DNA of 64,000 nucleotides. Origin: Anseranas semipalmata (taxonomy: Eukaryota; Chordata; Aves; Anseriformes; Anseranatidae). Shown here in pieces: positions 23,301 through 49,625 of this stretch. The notes under the pieces were generated by a model. It saw nothing but the letters and a program-made list of their open reading frames with translations. It did not search any database and had not been told where the DNA came from. The stretch's first letter is position 1. The number at the start of each line of letters is the position of its first letter. The translations under genes and the position numbers were made by a program. Location of the stretch: positions 69,515 through 133,514 of the forward strand of contig VXAA01000914.1 of the NCBI GenBank assembly GCA_013399115.1, in the 5' to 3' direction.

Positions 23301-26300
23301 CGGCTCCCGCTTCCCCCTTTTGAGGCCACAGCAGAGGAACTCGCTCTAGAAATCGCATGAGGAAGTGCCCAGCAGAGATCTGGCAGCGGAGAACTTGGTA
23401 CAGTCATTTCCCCACGGTTTCACATGCTATTTTCAAGGTGACTGACTTGCAAAAAGCCCCAGGTGAAAATATTTACGGAAGCAAGTACAGCCATATGTTA
23501 CAGCACTGAACTTCCCGAAAACTAAACTGAGCTGAAAACTGCACAGAAGTTAAAGCGATGAGCGCTGACAGAAGAGCCAGGATGCTTTTGTAAAAGCTAA
23601 AGGCACAACTTCTCGGAGAAAAACATCGTTTAGATCAGCAAGTCGCTTCAGAGACCACCATCTCCACCTCTGGACACTCCTCGATGCCCACCAGCGGGCA
23701 CAGGACACAGGAGCACTCTGCCCTCAGGAACTTCGGCCCTCGCATGCCAAAGGTTTTAAGGCAAGGCTCGCAGAAGCGTGTGGCTTATTAAACCACTAGA
23801 AAGAAACATGAAAGAAACTGGTCCTTGCATGAATACACTCACTAACATCACAAAAATAGTTCCCTTTAGGCTGGCATCCTCACAGCTACCAGATGGCTTT
23901 AGAGCTTCAGGCCCAAATGAAAACTCACTTTCCATATGCAAAACTAAGTTTGCTGCAATGACAACTGGCAGCAGACATGCAAGCCTGGTGCTGCAGTCAC
24001 TCTTGTTTCAGTATTACGTCTAATTTTAACATTCATGGGAAGCAAAGCAAGTTCCTTAGCACTAACCAGAGCTGGGCATTGCTTATTCGGTTCTGATTAA
24101 TCATCTCATGCCCCTGCGCAGTGCCTCAAATAGGCACAAATCCTTCCCGGAGAATGCCAACCACTTGCAGAGGAACAAGAGATTAAAGGAAAAGGCAGTC
24201 TCAATAAGAACAGGATTCTAATCAAAGCAGATTCAAGAGCTTGGCTAAGCACTCAGTTCCAGCACAATGTTAAGGCTGGATGAGACCACCTTCGGGTATG
24301 TTCCTAGCCCGGGACTGGTTGCAGGGAGATCCCAGTCAGCCCTGTCATTTAAGAAAGCTGCATCGAATGCCTGATGGCACATTTCTAAGCGAGGATGCGC
24401 CCCCATCCAGAACAGACTAAGAGCTGTGCGAGAAGCTCTGCTACCAGTCAGTGCTTCCATGAGCCAGTTCCACGGCCTGTTTTATATCCCAGCATGTCAA
24501 AACAAACACTGCATACCAAGCTGCCCATACCAGCTTAAGTTAGCACCCACGCCTGAATCATTAATGCCTACAAGGACTGTCTGAATGATCTGACCTTATT
24601 GAAAAGGCTCCCAATTCCCTTTAAAACCCCAGCCCAGCCTGGCTAGTACACTTCACACCACGCTGTAGCCACTTGCTGAAAGTTCACACCCTTGAGTGCT
24701 TTTAATCGAGGAACCCCAAGGAGATTCACTCCTCGCCCTTTACTCAGCCATTACATTTTGGCTCAAGCTACTCGTGCAAGTTTCTTCAGTAATAACCCTC
24801 CAGAAGGCATTTAAAAATAAAACAAATTGGCTGCAAAGCCACTGCTCTTTTGAGAAGGGGGGTCAGGGAAAAATAGATGCTTTCAGAGGCAGGAAGGAGA
24901 GCACACAGCTATTCAAAGCCGAATGAAATATTCTTAGTACAAACAATCATTTGACTCGCGGGCTCCCTGTCTGCAGGCGATCCAGCAAAAGCCCAGCTGT
25001 AACTGGGAAATGTGCCTGCCAGGCCCATTGATCCCAGCTAACACTACTACATGTGTTGAGCTCCAGCATGGCACTGCCACCCCCGCTGCACACGCAGGGG
25101 AAGGGGATGTGGGAAAAGCTCCTTGGAGAGGGGTAATCCCAGCGAGATGACATCCGCATCCTCCCCTACAAGCCTTCACCAGCACTTGGAAATTTCTCAT
25201 TGAGTCAAAGTTGAAAAGCCCTACTTTTTGCAGAGCCAAACGAGGAAATAGCCAAGTATCCAAGAGCTTCCTTTGACTCGTGGTTTCCTCATTCTGGAAA
25301 GAGATTGCTTAATGACTTACTGAAATTCATTCCGTTCATAGAAAAGCTATGACAAAAAGCTGTGTTACAAAACAGCTTCCTCTGTTCTGCAGTCAAGTGT
25401 TCAGATTATTTGGGGAAAACAAGGTAAATTCTGCTGGCAAGTGAACAGGACAGTTAAACTCAGCTTCAAGATCTCTCGATTATGCTAGGCAGCTATTAAC
25501 ACAGGCTAGCGTCCTTTTGTTTTGTTTTCCTCGAAATAGAGGATTGCTATAGTAATTACAGGCCTTAACCATTCTTTGCATGAACAAAGAAGAGCCAAAG
25601 GCATCTACAGTGGTTGAGACTATTGCTCCAGACAACAGCTTGGAGCTTTGCCTTTAAATTCTTCTTAGCTACATTATCAGCAACCAGCAGACTTTCCCCA
25701 AACTCCAACGTCTGCTAGAGGCACCTTACTGGCCAACTTGCATCAAGCAGACTGCTTGTGGCTCGGTTTTCTCTCCAGAGCAGGCTGTGAAGCTTCTGCA
25801 GGTTACCAAAATGCCTAACATTCAAGTGCCTGGTGGCCCTGACGGCAGTTACACAGCAGAAGTTGACCTGCTGTTCCCAGAACACCGGATCAAACGCTGA
25901 GTAGCGGTAAGCTTGCAGAAGAAGCCTTCAACACAAGTCTTATCGTTGTTACCATCTTGTTCTCTGAAGAGGTGCTGTGATGATACAGGCGCAGACAGAG
26001 CAAGGTGGAGGAAATTGAAATGGCTGCTGTGAACAGCAGGGTGGGTCCTTCCTGCTGTTTTAAGAAAGTGATGTTTATTGCTTCAGTAGATAAACCGTGA
26101 AAGCAACAATTTCAAGCAGATGCTATAATAAGAATCTATGCAAGACAACTGGTTAACATTACCAACACTGATGGCAACACAGCCTAAAGCTATACAGAAT
26201 CAGTGAAGTCCCATGGCACCCCAATATTTCCTGTGGAGGTCAGCACAGAAAGAGTCCTAACAGAGAGATGGTCAACATCAAATATCAGGACTCCAGTGTT

Positions 26301-29300
26301 CCTGAGACTTGGTAATAAATGTCTGGTCACTGGGGTCTGGCCAGAGCTCCACACAGGTCAGCCTAGAAGTTGCTGGTGTAAAAGCAACAGCTTTATTTCA
26401 AGGAGGCCCGAATCTCCATGAAATGAAAAAACACTTAGGTATTAGATAAACACCGCCCCTGTGCCCAAGTGCATGTGTAAACAGAGCAGCAGGATGGAAA
26501 TCATACTTTGCGCCATCAAAATTCAGCTTAGAATTTTTCCAGCATCAAATTGGCTCATGCAGCTGTAATTTTTTTTTTTTTTNGATTTGGAGTCAAAGCC
26601 CTTACTGTTGCTGCTAATATAGTCTCAGCTTCTGGGCCACTTTTGCTACAATGAGAACCTGTTCAATACCTAGAGCTAGAAATGAACTCCTCTTCCCTCT
26701 CGGTCACCAAAAAGGACTTGACATTCATAACCGAAGGGCACAATCTGGCCAGCATGGAAAGGCATGTGTTGACAAAAGCAGGGGTGAGCAGTTTACCAAG
26801 GCACTGTGAAAGGCCAAAGGCAGCACAGGTAAACCCAGCTTCACAGTCAAAGGAAGCTTCGATCCAAGACAGCTTCTCTTAAAAGCTCCAACTTCTGTCC
26901 TACATTTCCTGGTGCACACGAAGTAACCACTATCCTGGATGAACCTGAAGGAGACTAAAGCTATTCCTGCTTCTCTAGCTGCTTTTGATAACCTACTTGT
27001 ATTTTGGAAGATGAGTTACCTCTAAACCAGAGGCATTTTCTGAAGAGGCTGGCACAAGCTCCTGAATGTGTTTGCTACCTTATATAATTATCTGGCAGTT
27101 ACTATAGGAACAAACTTCCACTAAAGTTGCAGCTATGACTGGAGAATCACATGGCATTTTTGGACCCTTAATTTACACCCTTTGCTATAGCAGCCACTCA
27201 CCACACTTTGGCTCTCCACAGATGGGTCGATACAGCTGGTAGAGAACAACAACAGCATTAAAATAGACACGGTTTGCCAAGATGCCCTCTACTCGGAGGA
27301 TTATCTTTGTTATCTATTTCTGTCAGATGTAGAGACATGCATCTCTTTGTGACTCAGCTCTGCATATCTTTTCTTAAAGGATTTCTTCCAGTAACTCTTT
27401 ACTAATCACAAGTGAGTTCCAGAATAAGTCCCACTCGAGCAGCTGATGCTTTCTTCCAGATTTGCAGCTTGGATGGGAAGCTACAGCAACCTACCCCTTC
27501 ACGCAGGTGAGCACAGGGGCCAGGCTCCCAGTTCAAGCTGGGTTTCCCTCCCAGACAGGGTCCCACACCATGGCAGCACCACGCAGACCTCCGAGACAAA
27601 GATCACTAAAGGATAAAGCGAGTCTCATGGGCAAAGTTCATTTCTGTGGGCGCTCACACCCACTTGGAGCCAATGCTGCTTTATGCAGCAGACTGTCTTC
27701 CTCCCGGCCCTGTCTTTAGAACAGTGCAAAAGCAGCAGCACTCATTAAGATAACTGCAGAATATTATGACCACAGGTAAGAATTAAAATGAATATACATA
27801 CAAGCACATATGCATCCCTTCTGGCAAGTTTCCATTAAGACTGAGCTTTTCCTAATGCAAGATTTTCTAAGGCAAGTTGAGAAGCTTCAGTCCTACAACT
27901 CTGATTTTTGAAGCCCATTGCAAGCAAACAGTATGCATCACTATCCACTGCTCAGTTTTCCCATCATGATTATTTTTCATCGTATGCTAGTTTCAGACAA
28001 GTATTAAGAAGCTACTCTTCATATTGCTTTTACTGAAAGAAGTCAGCTGTGATTCAGTAGTCTTCTCTGCTCTTGGAGGATTTGAGTCACAGCAGACTTT
28101 TTGTTGAATATTACCAACATATTTTATATTAATAACAGATTAGCTGGATTAAACCAACTGTAATATGACTAACCCCCCATTTTATTGGAGGTCACCCCTC
28201 CTTAAGTGTACCTGCTCTAGCCACAAGCTTCTTATCCTACTCTTCCTGTTTCCCAACAGCTTCCCATCCTATCCAGCATTTAACTACCTCGTCACAGGTA
28301 TTTGCAAAGTCCCATCCCTCTTTCCAAAATAACTACCTGAAGCATTAGATCAGGGTTCAGGCTATGTTCAGCAACAAATAGTTTTCCGACAAATCACTCA
28401 AATTACAGGAAGGGGTTGATTGCGGCATGGAACCCACAGTTCTCACAAGACAAGGGACGAAGGGAAGAGTCAGACAAACCAGGAGGAGCACAGGGCAACC
28501 TTAACTGATGAACAGCTAGAGCGGTCCTCGCTGGTGCTCCCTGTGGAGGAACCTGCCGTTCTGACGCCAACGAAACCGGATCCAAGGAGCCTGTTGGATA
28601 GATAGGACTGGAAGAGCGGAGGGGAACGGTTTGGGAGAAGGAGAAAATCAAACAGAATTAGCTATAAGTTGCACAGGTTCAGCACAGAGCTTTAGAGTCA
28701 GAAATGCAAAGAATCCAGTTAATTTAAGTGTTACTCAACACAGGACAGCTTCCACTTACTGGAAGGCACCTGAACACTTAGGTCAAGTCCAATTTTCGTG
28801 ATTACACCACTTCCTTCCTGCGTCTGCATCACAGCTCCAGCCTCCAGGCTCACACTGATGTTTGGTAGCCCAGCTTTTGACAAACCTTCAGAGCAGCCAG
28901 ACTGCCTGACAGTGACAGCTTTACACACGTGAAACCACAACAGCAACACAACTGCTCTCAGAAGGCCCTTTGCCACAAGAAATGCACCGATAGAAAAGAT
29001 CCCGCTCTCCAACGACTTGTTTCTCTTTTAAGGCATTACACTCAAGCAATTCATACAGCAGCAAAGGCCTTCAGATAAAGAGGATTATGACAATTCAATC
29101 CCTCCAGCTTTTAGTGAAGACACCCACCCTACCACCTTGGCCACGCTGGGCAGTCCCGAGGGCAGAGCTGCGTCATTGCAGGGGGTGCTAGGGCTCCACA
29201 CTGCAACACTGCTTTTGGTCATTAGTGTTAGTACCCTGACAGCATTCACAGCAGGGCATGAAAACCTTTGATAGTGCTTGCAAGGGGAAATCTGTTCTGT

Positions 29301-32300
29301 TCGTGCCTAGCACTGCTAGATTATGTCCTGAAAGGCTGCCACCAAGCTCAAGCTGGTTTGTTCAAGTAATGGAAGACCCTTCTCATATACACAGAAGTTT
29401 TCCCCCTCAAGCTCAGCTGCCAGAAAGCGCTCTAGCCATGCCCTGCTTCAGCACAAGAGGCATTTACTACCTGTCTGTTCTCTTTTGATCAGATCACCCA
29501 CTTTACCCACAGTTAACACTGGCAGAAGCTTCGCAATGGAAAGAGGAAGAAGCGGGCCAGAGATCTCACCCCGCTTCCTCCAAAACAAGAGCCTCGAGGC
29601 ACTGCGCAGTGTTTATTGTTGCAGAAGCAAAAGCCACCCCGAGCTCGTCTCCCCAGTTTCCCCGTCCTTTTCTTGCCTCCCACAACTTAGACCTGGACAT
29701 GGGCAGCTGCGTGGAGAAGCCCTGAGGGAAGCCACTGGGTTCGCGTTTCTCCTTTCATTCTTACTGTGTAGCTCCCACAGGGCAGCTGCGCAGAAGCAAA
29801 GCCTTGGAAAGAGTGACATGCACTGAGGAAGTTACTTGAATCCCAAACACACAAGGGAAGGAGAGTAGAGCAGATTAACTAGCTTGTCTCCCCTCATCAC
29901 ACTCATGGATGCAAGCTGGACCAGGAATTGCTCCTTGCCCCACCTGATGGAAAGCGAGCAATAACAAGCACTCAAGGACCTTCTCTAGGCAATCACCAAG
30001 GACAAGAGCAGGACACGCAGCTGTTTATCACTGCAGCAGAGCAAACAAGACAGTGTTTGCTTCACCAGTCCCAGAGCATGGGGCCCAGCCGCTAGCCACC
30101 AGAGACCTGACGTTCCTGAGAACCAGACTTACACTAATGCTGAGAATTTCTGTAGAGGTATGAAATCAGGTGGGTACATACAATTACTGCAGCTGACACC
30201 AGCAGGTACTGAAATCTCATTTAGTTCTGTATATAGAAGTAGAAAAAATACAGTAATGAAACCCAGCAAGTAGTTAGGTCATTGGGAACAGGCATAATGG
30301 AAGTGTGGGTGGCATCTGAACAGTCTCTGCTTATGTGTCATGCTGGCTTTGAAACACTCAGATCAAGCAGCAAAACACTACAAGATCCAGTAACTTCAGC
30401 ATAAAGACGGAATCAAAAGCCAGTGTTTTATTGTAAGACTGCCTTCATAGGTGCTGTGTGAGCTGCCAGGTTCTTACTCTGCCCTCAACTTTGTTGAAAC
30501 TCATACAAAAATCCTTATGACATTGAACACAAGCTGTCTGACAAAGGAGGGAGCCTCCAGCCAACCCCCCAACACCATTTACTGAGTGACCCAATTTCAG
30601 TGGTGACCTTGGCAAATTACTACTCCCAAAACTCAGCTGCAGCACCAACACCTGTATTCAAACAAGGATACAAAAAGCCTACTCTGATTGTATTGCAATA
30701 GCTTGCATATGAGAAGTTTAACTTTTGCAAGAAAGAGTGAAGATTATTTCAGACATCAGATTCTCCATACACGTACATTCATTCCTCTTATACCTCAGCT
30801 AGCGTAGCCAGAGTTGCAGTTGACTAAAAACAGAAAACAGTCAATTGTACAGAAGCACAGCCATTCTTTCAGGTAGTACTGGAAACATCGAGGGAAGCCA
30901 TCTGGAGCCAGCAAATGCCACGTGGGCTCATTAGTGCAGACTTGCACAGAGTTTTAGTTATTAAGAACCTGCATATCAAATAAAATGTGCTCTTTACTCT
31001 GCACAAGTACACCTGGCGCTCATTTCCACACAGAAAGCAGAGCTCTGCAGTTACTTGCAGTAGCAGTCAGCACTAACATCAGGCCTTGCCATCGCCAAAA
31101 GCCAGCTCCAGCAACTTGCCAGGAGGGCACCACCGCAACAGAAGCGCAGCCCAGCAGGATGCTTCGGCTGGCACCAGCCTGGCGAGCTCACTGTGCGTAC
31201 TCCTGCAGCCAGGAACTCTGGATATTGCTCTCTGGAATGAGAGTTCACATCTCCATGAGTCTCATTAGGACAGCAGAAAATTATTTTGCCAGATTACCGG
31301 GCAGAACTCAGTACAACAGAAGGCTATTCTCCAAAAGAGGTCCGAGGTGTTTTCCCAGACACAAGCAGCTTCCAGCTTTGGTGGTAATGCTCAACTGTAC
31401 ACTGACTTATGCATTAGTGAGTGGAATACTGCATTTCCAGGATGCACTATCAACAGAAGCAGCTTCATAACAATATCAAAACAAGTAACCAGGAATTGCG
31501 ATGAGAATTTGTTTCCCTATTGTGTACATTATTGTCTCACGCCTCAAAAGACGAGATAAGACAGCTATTTCTGCCCCTGGCACTGGCATTAGGAGCCAAG
31601 AGATAAGAGATTTGCAAGCAAGAACATTCTGCTCTCTGCCAACAGTACCACGTTCAGCCTACGTGGTCAAGCAAAGCCAGGTGTGAAAGGCTGCCAAGCC
31701 ACGCCACCGCCGAGACACGGCAGGCTGTTACTATGAGGTTACTACATGTTGGGCTTCTTCCCCCAAACAGCCCACAGAGCCTAACAGCGAGCAGGTTTGT
31801 CAGCGGCAGGTGAGGCAGAGCAGCTGAAGGCACAGCTTCACAGCACCACTAACACTGCTTGGCAGCTTTTAGAGGTCACTCTGCAGTGTGCCAGCCTCCT
31901 GCCCGCAGATGGACACAGGGACCCCGCACCCCGAGTTCATTTATTGTGGCTGTTGGGAAACAAGCCCCAAGTCCAGACTTCCAGATCATTAGAACAGCTC
32001 ATTGAAACAGGATTGCACATAGGCACGGGCACCACCTTAACCTTTTCGCTATGGGAAATGCTTCCCTCTCCCCGCAGGGAGCTACGGGAAGGCGCCTGCA
32101 TCGCCGGGGAACGAGTCGGGGTTGTTTCGCCCCTGTGCCGCCTGGAAGGCACACCTCCACGCCGGCCGTCCTCTCTGCCCCCACCGCCTCCTGAGGACGG
32201 AGGGAGGCGCAGCCCGCCGGGACCCAGCGGCAACGGAAGCCCACGACGCCGTGGGTGCCCCCGGCTCAGCTCCAGGGCCAGGCGGCGGCCCCCCCGCAAT

Positions 32301-32513
32301 CACGCCGGGCCTTCCCCCACCGGCACCGGAGGCCGACGAGGTCCCGCCGCCAGACCTCAGGCACAGCTCTGGAACCAAGTTCGTGCTTATTTTATTTTAT
32401 TTTAACCCCTCCCTAACCCCCGACCTCCTGCTCGCCCCCACAGGCTGCCCGGGCACCGCCGCCTTCCCCCGCTGCCCGTTCTGTAGGAACCGAGCCCCGC
32501 GCACAGCCGCGGC
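20380..32513 (-). other. SMAP2: SMAP2 first intron
   Basis: About 12 kb between SMAP2 exon 2 and the assembly gap. I find no recognisable gene, RNA gene or intact mobile element on either strand. A T-run with one undetermined base lies at 26571-26583. The sequence is mostly AT-moderate and unremarkable until about 32.05 kb, where it turns strongly CpG-rich toward the gap, consistent with the approach to the SMAP2 promoter. A short possible exon on the + strand (25802-25906) is noted as an observation only. Confidence 0.6.
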
Positions 32514-32952
32514 NNNNNNNNNNNNNNNNNNNNNNNNNNNNNNNNNNNNNNNNNNNNNNNNNNNNNNNNNNNNNNNNNNNNNNNNNNNNNNNNNNNNNNN
32601 NNNNNNNNNNNNNNNNNNNNNNNNNNNNNNNNNNNNNNNNNNNNNNNNNNNNNNNNNNNNNNNNNNNNNNNNNNNNNNNNNNNNNNNNNNNNNNNNNNNN
32701 NNNNNNNNNNNNNNNNNNNNNNNNNNNNNNNNNNNNNNNNNNNNNNNNNNNNNNNNNNNNNNNNNNNNNNNNNNNNNNNNNNNNNNNNNNNNNNNNNNNN
32801 NNNNNNNNNNNNNNNNNNNNNNNNNNNNNNNNNNNNNNNNNNNNNNNNNNNNNNNNNNNNNNNNNNNNNNNNNNNNNNNNNNNNNNNNNNNNNNNNNNNN
32901 NNNNNNNNNNNNNNNNNNNNNNNNNNNNNNNNNNNNNNNNNNNNNNNNNNNN
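32514..32952. other. Assembly gap in a CpG island, probably hiding SMAP2 exon 1
   Basis: 439 undetermined bases. The sequence before the gap (from about 32.05 kb) is GC- and CpG-rich, as expected for a promoter that is hard to sequence. The SMAP2 N-terminal coding exon (about 103 bases, with the first CxxC zinc pair) is not found anywhere else in the window on the reverse strand, so it most likely lies here. Confidence 0.75.
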
Positions 32953-33424
32953 GGAGCTTGGGGGTTTGGGGGGAGCAGGGGATGGACATGTGTCAGCGCG
33001 TAGTGACGTGGGAGGCACCTGGAACCACGTAACGCTTCCCAAATGACACTCGTGTCCCAGAAGGGCCCGGGGCTCGGCGGTGTCGTGGCACCCGTGTGCC
33101 TCGGGCGCGAGCAGAAATGGCCCCGCGGCTTCAGGAACGGTGAGGATCCGGATCTGCGTGCCTTGAAACCAAGGTTTGCAGCCGGAAGGATTTGGGTTGA
33201 AAACGCAAGGTTTCGGTGGAAGCGCTCCCCTGCCCGCCGACCCGCGGGGCAGCTTCGGCTGCTCCTGGAGGAACTCGGCCGGGGGCACGGAGGCAGAGAC
33301 AGGAGGCCAGCCCCAGCGCCTCTCCTGTGCCTCCCCGGTCCCGGCTGGGCCGGGGGCTGCTGAGGGCCCCAAGCACCCCACTGGTGAATCAGCCTGCGGC
33401 GGTTCTCGCCGCGGAGCCCTCCGT

Positions 33425-33450
33425 GAGGAGGAGGAGGAGGAGGAGGAAGG
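33425..33450 (+). repeat. GAG trinucleotide repeat
   Basis: Near-perfect run of GAG units in the region between the SMAP2 gap and COL9A2. No function seen. The surrounding 33.0-33.8 kb is GC-rich intergenic DNA without a credible exon. Confidence 0.8.
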
Positions 33451-33799
33451 AACTCTGGCGAAGATGAATCATCCCCGCGCCTCCTGGGAGGCAGCGCATC
33501 CGGGGGGTGGCTGCCAGCGCCGGCGGGGGCGAACAGAGGGAACCGGGCATGGGGATGGGAGCCGGCGGGGGGGCGGCAGTGCGTTCCCCCGGGGCCACGG
33601 GCCTCCTGCTGCCCCCTCCCCTCCCAGCGCCACGCTGGGGGCTTGCTGGGGACCTGTGGGGCGGCCGCCACGCCTGGGGCTGCACCGGGGCTGAGCCCAG
33701 CACGGGGCCTCACGGGGCAGGAGTGGGGTCAGGCACACCAGACCCACGGGGCCGCAGACCGCCTGCCCCCATCCCCATCTCACAGCCCCTCGTCTGCAT

Positions 33800-33813
33800 C
33801 AAAGCCCCCTTTG
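33800..33813 (+). promoter_or_regulatory. SOX9-dimer-type palindrome upstream of COL9A2
   Basis: CAAAG-CCCC-CTTTG is a perfect inverted repeat of the SOX core motif with a 4-base spacer, in wider context ATCAAAGCCCCCTTTGTG. Head-to-head SOX half sites with about this spacing are the known arrangement bound by SOX9 dimers at cartilage genes. It lies about 240 bases upstream of the COL9A2 ATG and probably 130-160 bases upstream of transcription start. Function is inferred from motif and position. Confidence 0.65.
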
Positions 33814-33918
33814 TGCCACCGGTGCCACCCCCCCGCCACCGTCCAGCCTGCGCAGCCCAAAATAGCAGCGCGCTCACCTGCGGGGGGGCCTGCGCCTGCC
33901 CTCGCCTCCCGCTGCTTC

Positions 33919-33932
33919 ATATTAATAAGCCC

Positions 33933-33964
<32 letters not shown>

Positions 33965-34051
33965 TTCTCCCCGTCCCGCCGCGCAGTCCAGCGGCCGCCC
34001 CGGAGCGCAGCGCGACGAAGCCCCCGCCGCTCGGTGCCGGCCGCCCCCGCC
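33919..34051 (+). promoter_or_regulatory. COL9A2: COL9A2 core promoter region and 5' UTR
   Basis: A TATA-like ATATTAATAAG lies at 33919-33929, followed by a pyrimidine tract of CCT/CTT repeats (33931-33971). If the AT element works as a TATA box, transcription would start near 33,950 and leave a 5' UTR of about 100 bases. The start site itself cannot be seen. Confidence 0.4.
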
Positions 34052-47870
<13,819 letters not shown>

Positions 47871-48170
47871 GGGCACCGCTGGGCAAAGAGACCGAAAACT
47901 GCAAACCCATAGGAAGCGACCTCTGCTCCATCCTGGCCCCGAGGGCTGCACGACCCGGGGCACCCACAGGAGGGAGGGCGCAGCACTGGGGGGACCCGGC
48001 GTGGGTAGAACCCCCCCACAGCAGGTACAGCCCCCCTGCAGCTCGGGTCACAGTGAAGGACAAAGGGTCATCACCCCCCCCTCCTGTCCTTGGTGCTGGG
48101 GCTCACCTCCAGCCCCCTCTGCCCCTCCCTGTGCCCATCCCAAAGAAATAAATCGACTTTTATACAAACC
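47871..48170 (+). other. COL9A2: COL9A2 3' UTR
   Basis: Short GC-rich 3' UTR between the stop codon and the polyadenylation signal. No coding potential. Confidence 0.85.
48147..48152 (+). terminator. COL9A2: COL9A2 polyadenylation signal
   Basis: AATAAA in GAAATAAATCG context, 277 bases after the stop codon. A GT-rich downstream element (GGTATGTCCTGTTTGGGG) follows, placing cleavage near 48,170. Confidence 0.85.
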
Positions 48171-49269
48171 CTCTCGCTCTGGTATGTCCTGTTTGGGGCT
48201 GGAGGGGAGGGGTTGGTGCTGATTTCCTTGTCCTTTTTCCTTTCAAAAAAAAAAAANNNNNNNNNNNNNNNAAAAAAAAAAGGAAAAAGAAATTGTGGTT
48301 TGACTATTTAAGATGTGCCAGAGCCAGCCTTGTTCACTGCTGGGTGCTCACGCAGCTGTAAATCTTTGTAAAATAGGATTATTTTATAACTATGAATAGA
48401 AAATCTCCAACTTTTTAAAAACTGGACAATAAAAATGAGATGGATTGTTAATGAACTGAAGCAATGCGTTGATTTCCTTAAACCAAAACAAGCCTGTGCT
48501 GGGTGTGTGTGGGGGGGCCACTGTTTGAGAGTTGCAGCTAGCTTTTCTATCTTTTCAAGGCTCTTTAGCGGGCATCTCAATTGCTCACTCTCTTCTCCAG
48601 GGACAATTTCAGCCTCTCAATAAGTTTCTTCAGTGAGGGCTCCTCCTTTTTCCCCTCTTGTACCACCAGAAATGCGTACAGTGATTTGTCCCCCTCAATT
48701 GCTCATGACTGGAGGCTCCACAGGGCTGAGCAAAGTCACCAGAAATGGGCCAGGCACCTTCACATAACACCAAGCCCTTCCCCGTCCCCTTGCAACCAAG
48801 TGGGCCAGAGAACTATTAGCAGCATTGGAGAGGATATCGATCTCTTAATAGTTAAAAAGGAGGCCTGCAGCTCTAACCAGATCCGCAGGTGTCTCTCATT
48901 ATTGCCATCGACAGCAGAAAGGATTAAAGCTGTGCGGCAGGAGCAATGGGGCTTCGCTTTGTAAGATAAATAAAAATCAATTTTTGTTTATTAGCAAAGC
49001 ATGTTCAGCTTGGCAGGGTAACAAATCCCAGGGAGCGATGGCGAGCGCGCCGGGTCCCGCCTGTTCCGCAGAGCATCGCAGCCGCAGGACCGCAGGAAGC
49101 CGCAGCCAGAACGGGGCCGTGGCTCAGCCCCTGCCGACGCCGGGTTTCGGCTGGGAGCAGCTCCCAGCCCAGGCAGAGCCAGCACCAGGTGCTCGCCCCC
49201 CGGCACCTTGCCGTGTAGCAGAGTGTTTTCCCTATGGCTCCTCATCTGTCCCTGTGGCCCCACACTCTT
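48171..49269. other. Intergenic, no gene seen
   Basis: AT-moderate sequence after COL9A2 with no recognisable exon. A GC/CpG-rich patch lies at about 49020-49200. Segment 48820-48960 has the mixed, low-repeat texture of a possible conserved element, but I cannot judge conservation here. Confidence 0.5.
48257..48271. other. Short undetermined run inside a poly-A tract
   Basis: Fifteen N bases flanked on both sides by A-runs (48245-48256 and 48272-48280): a collapsed homopolymer in the assembly, not a gene break. Confidence 0.9.
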
Positions 49270-49625
49270 CAGAAATATCTTATGGAACTCTTTGTTTAAA
49301 TTACCTTCCCTGGGCCGTTTGCAAACTGCTGTCTTGTCACTTAACATGCAATCAGCTAACTTTAAGGGGACTGTCTTTAAAAAAAAAAATTGGAAGGGAA
49401 TTGCAAATGTTTTATTTGCAAGTTGGAATTTAATCAAGAAATTAAGTCAGCTGCATATTAATTAGGGGCCAGACTCTGTTTGCTTCCAATGAGCGGCAAA
49501 CGCACTCCGAATCTGCCTCTTCATCAGAGCCCTCATAAATATTCATCCAATAAATAGCAGATTGGATGCCATTATGAAGACAAGAGATTGAAATCTGAGT
49601 ATCCGTGGAAATGAAACAGCTGGAA
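49270..49625. promoter_or_regulatory. AT-rich island, candidate conserved noncoding element
   Basis: AT-rich, non-repetitive block with ATATTAATTAGG (homeodomain-type core), ATAAATATTCATCC and a perfect inverted repeat of TTGCAAAT at 49401-49421. It is bounded by GC-rich sequence on both sides and has no coding potential. Calling it an enhancer is inference. Confidence 0.4.

Noticed and set aside
32397..33713. Long open frames crossing the N gap
   Set aside because: Their length comes from undetermined bases read as open codons; the flanking residues show no SMAP2 N-terminus.
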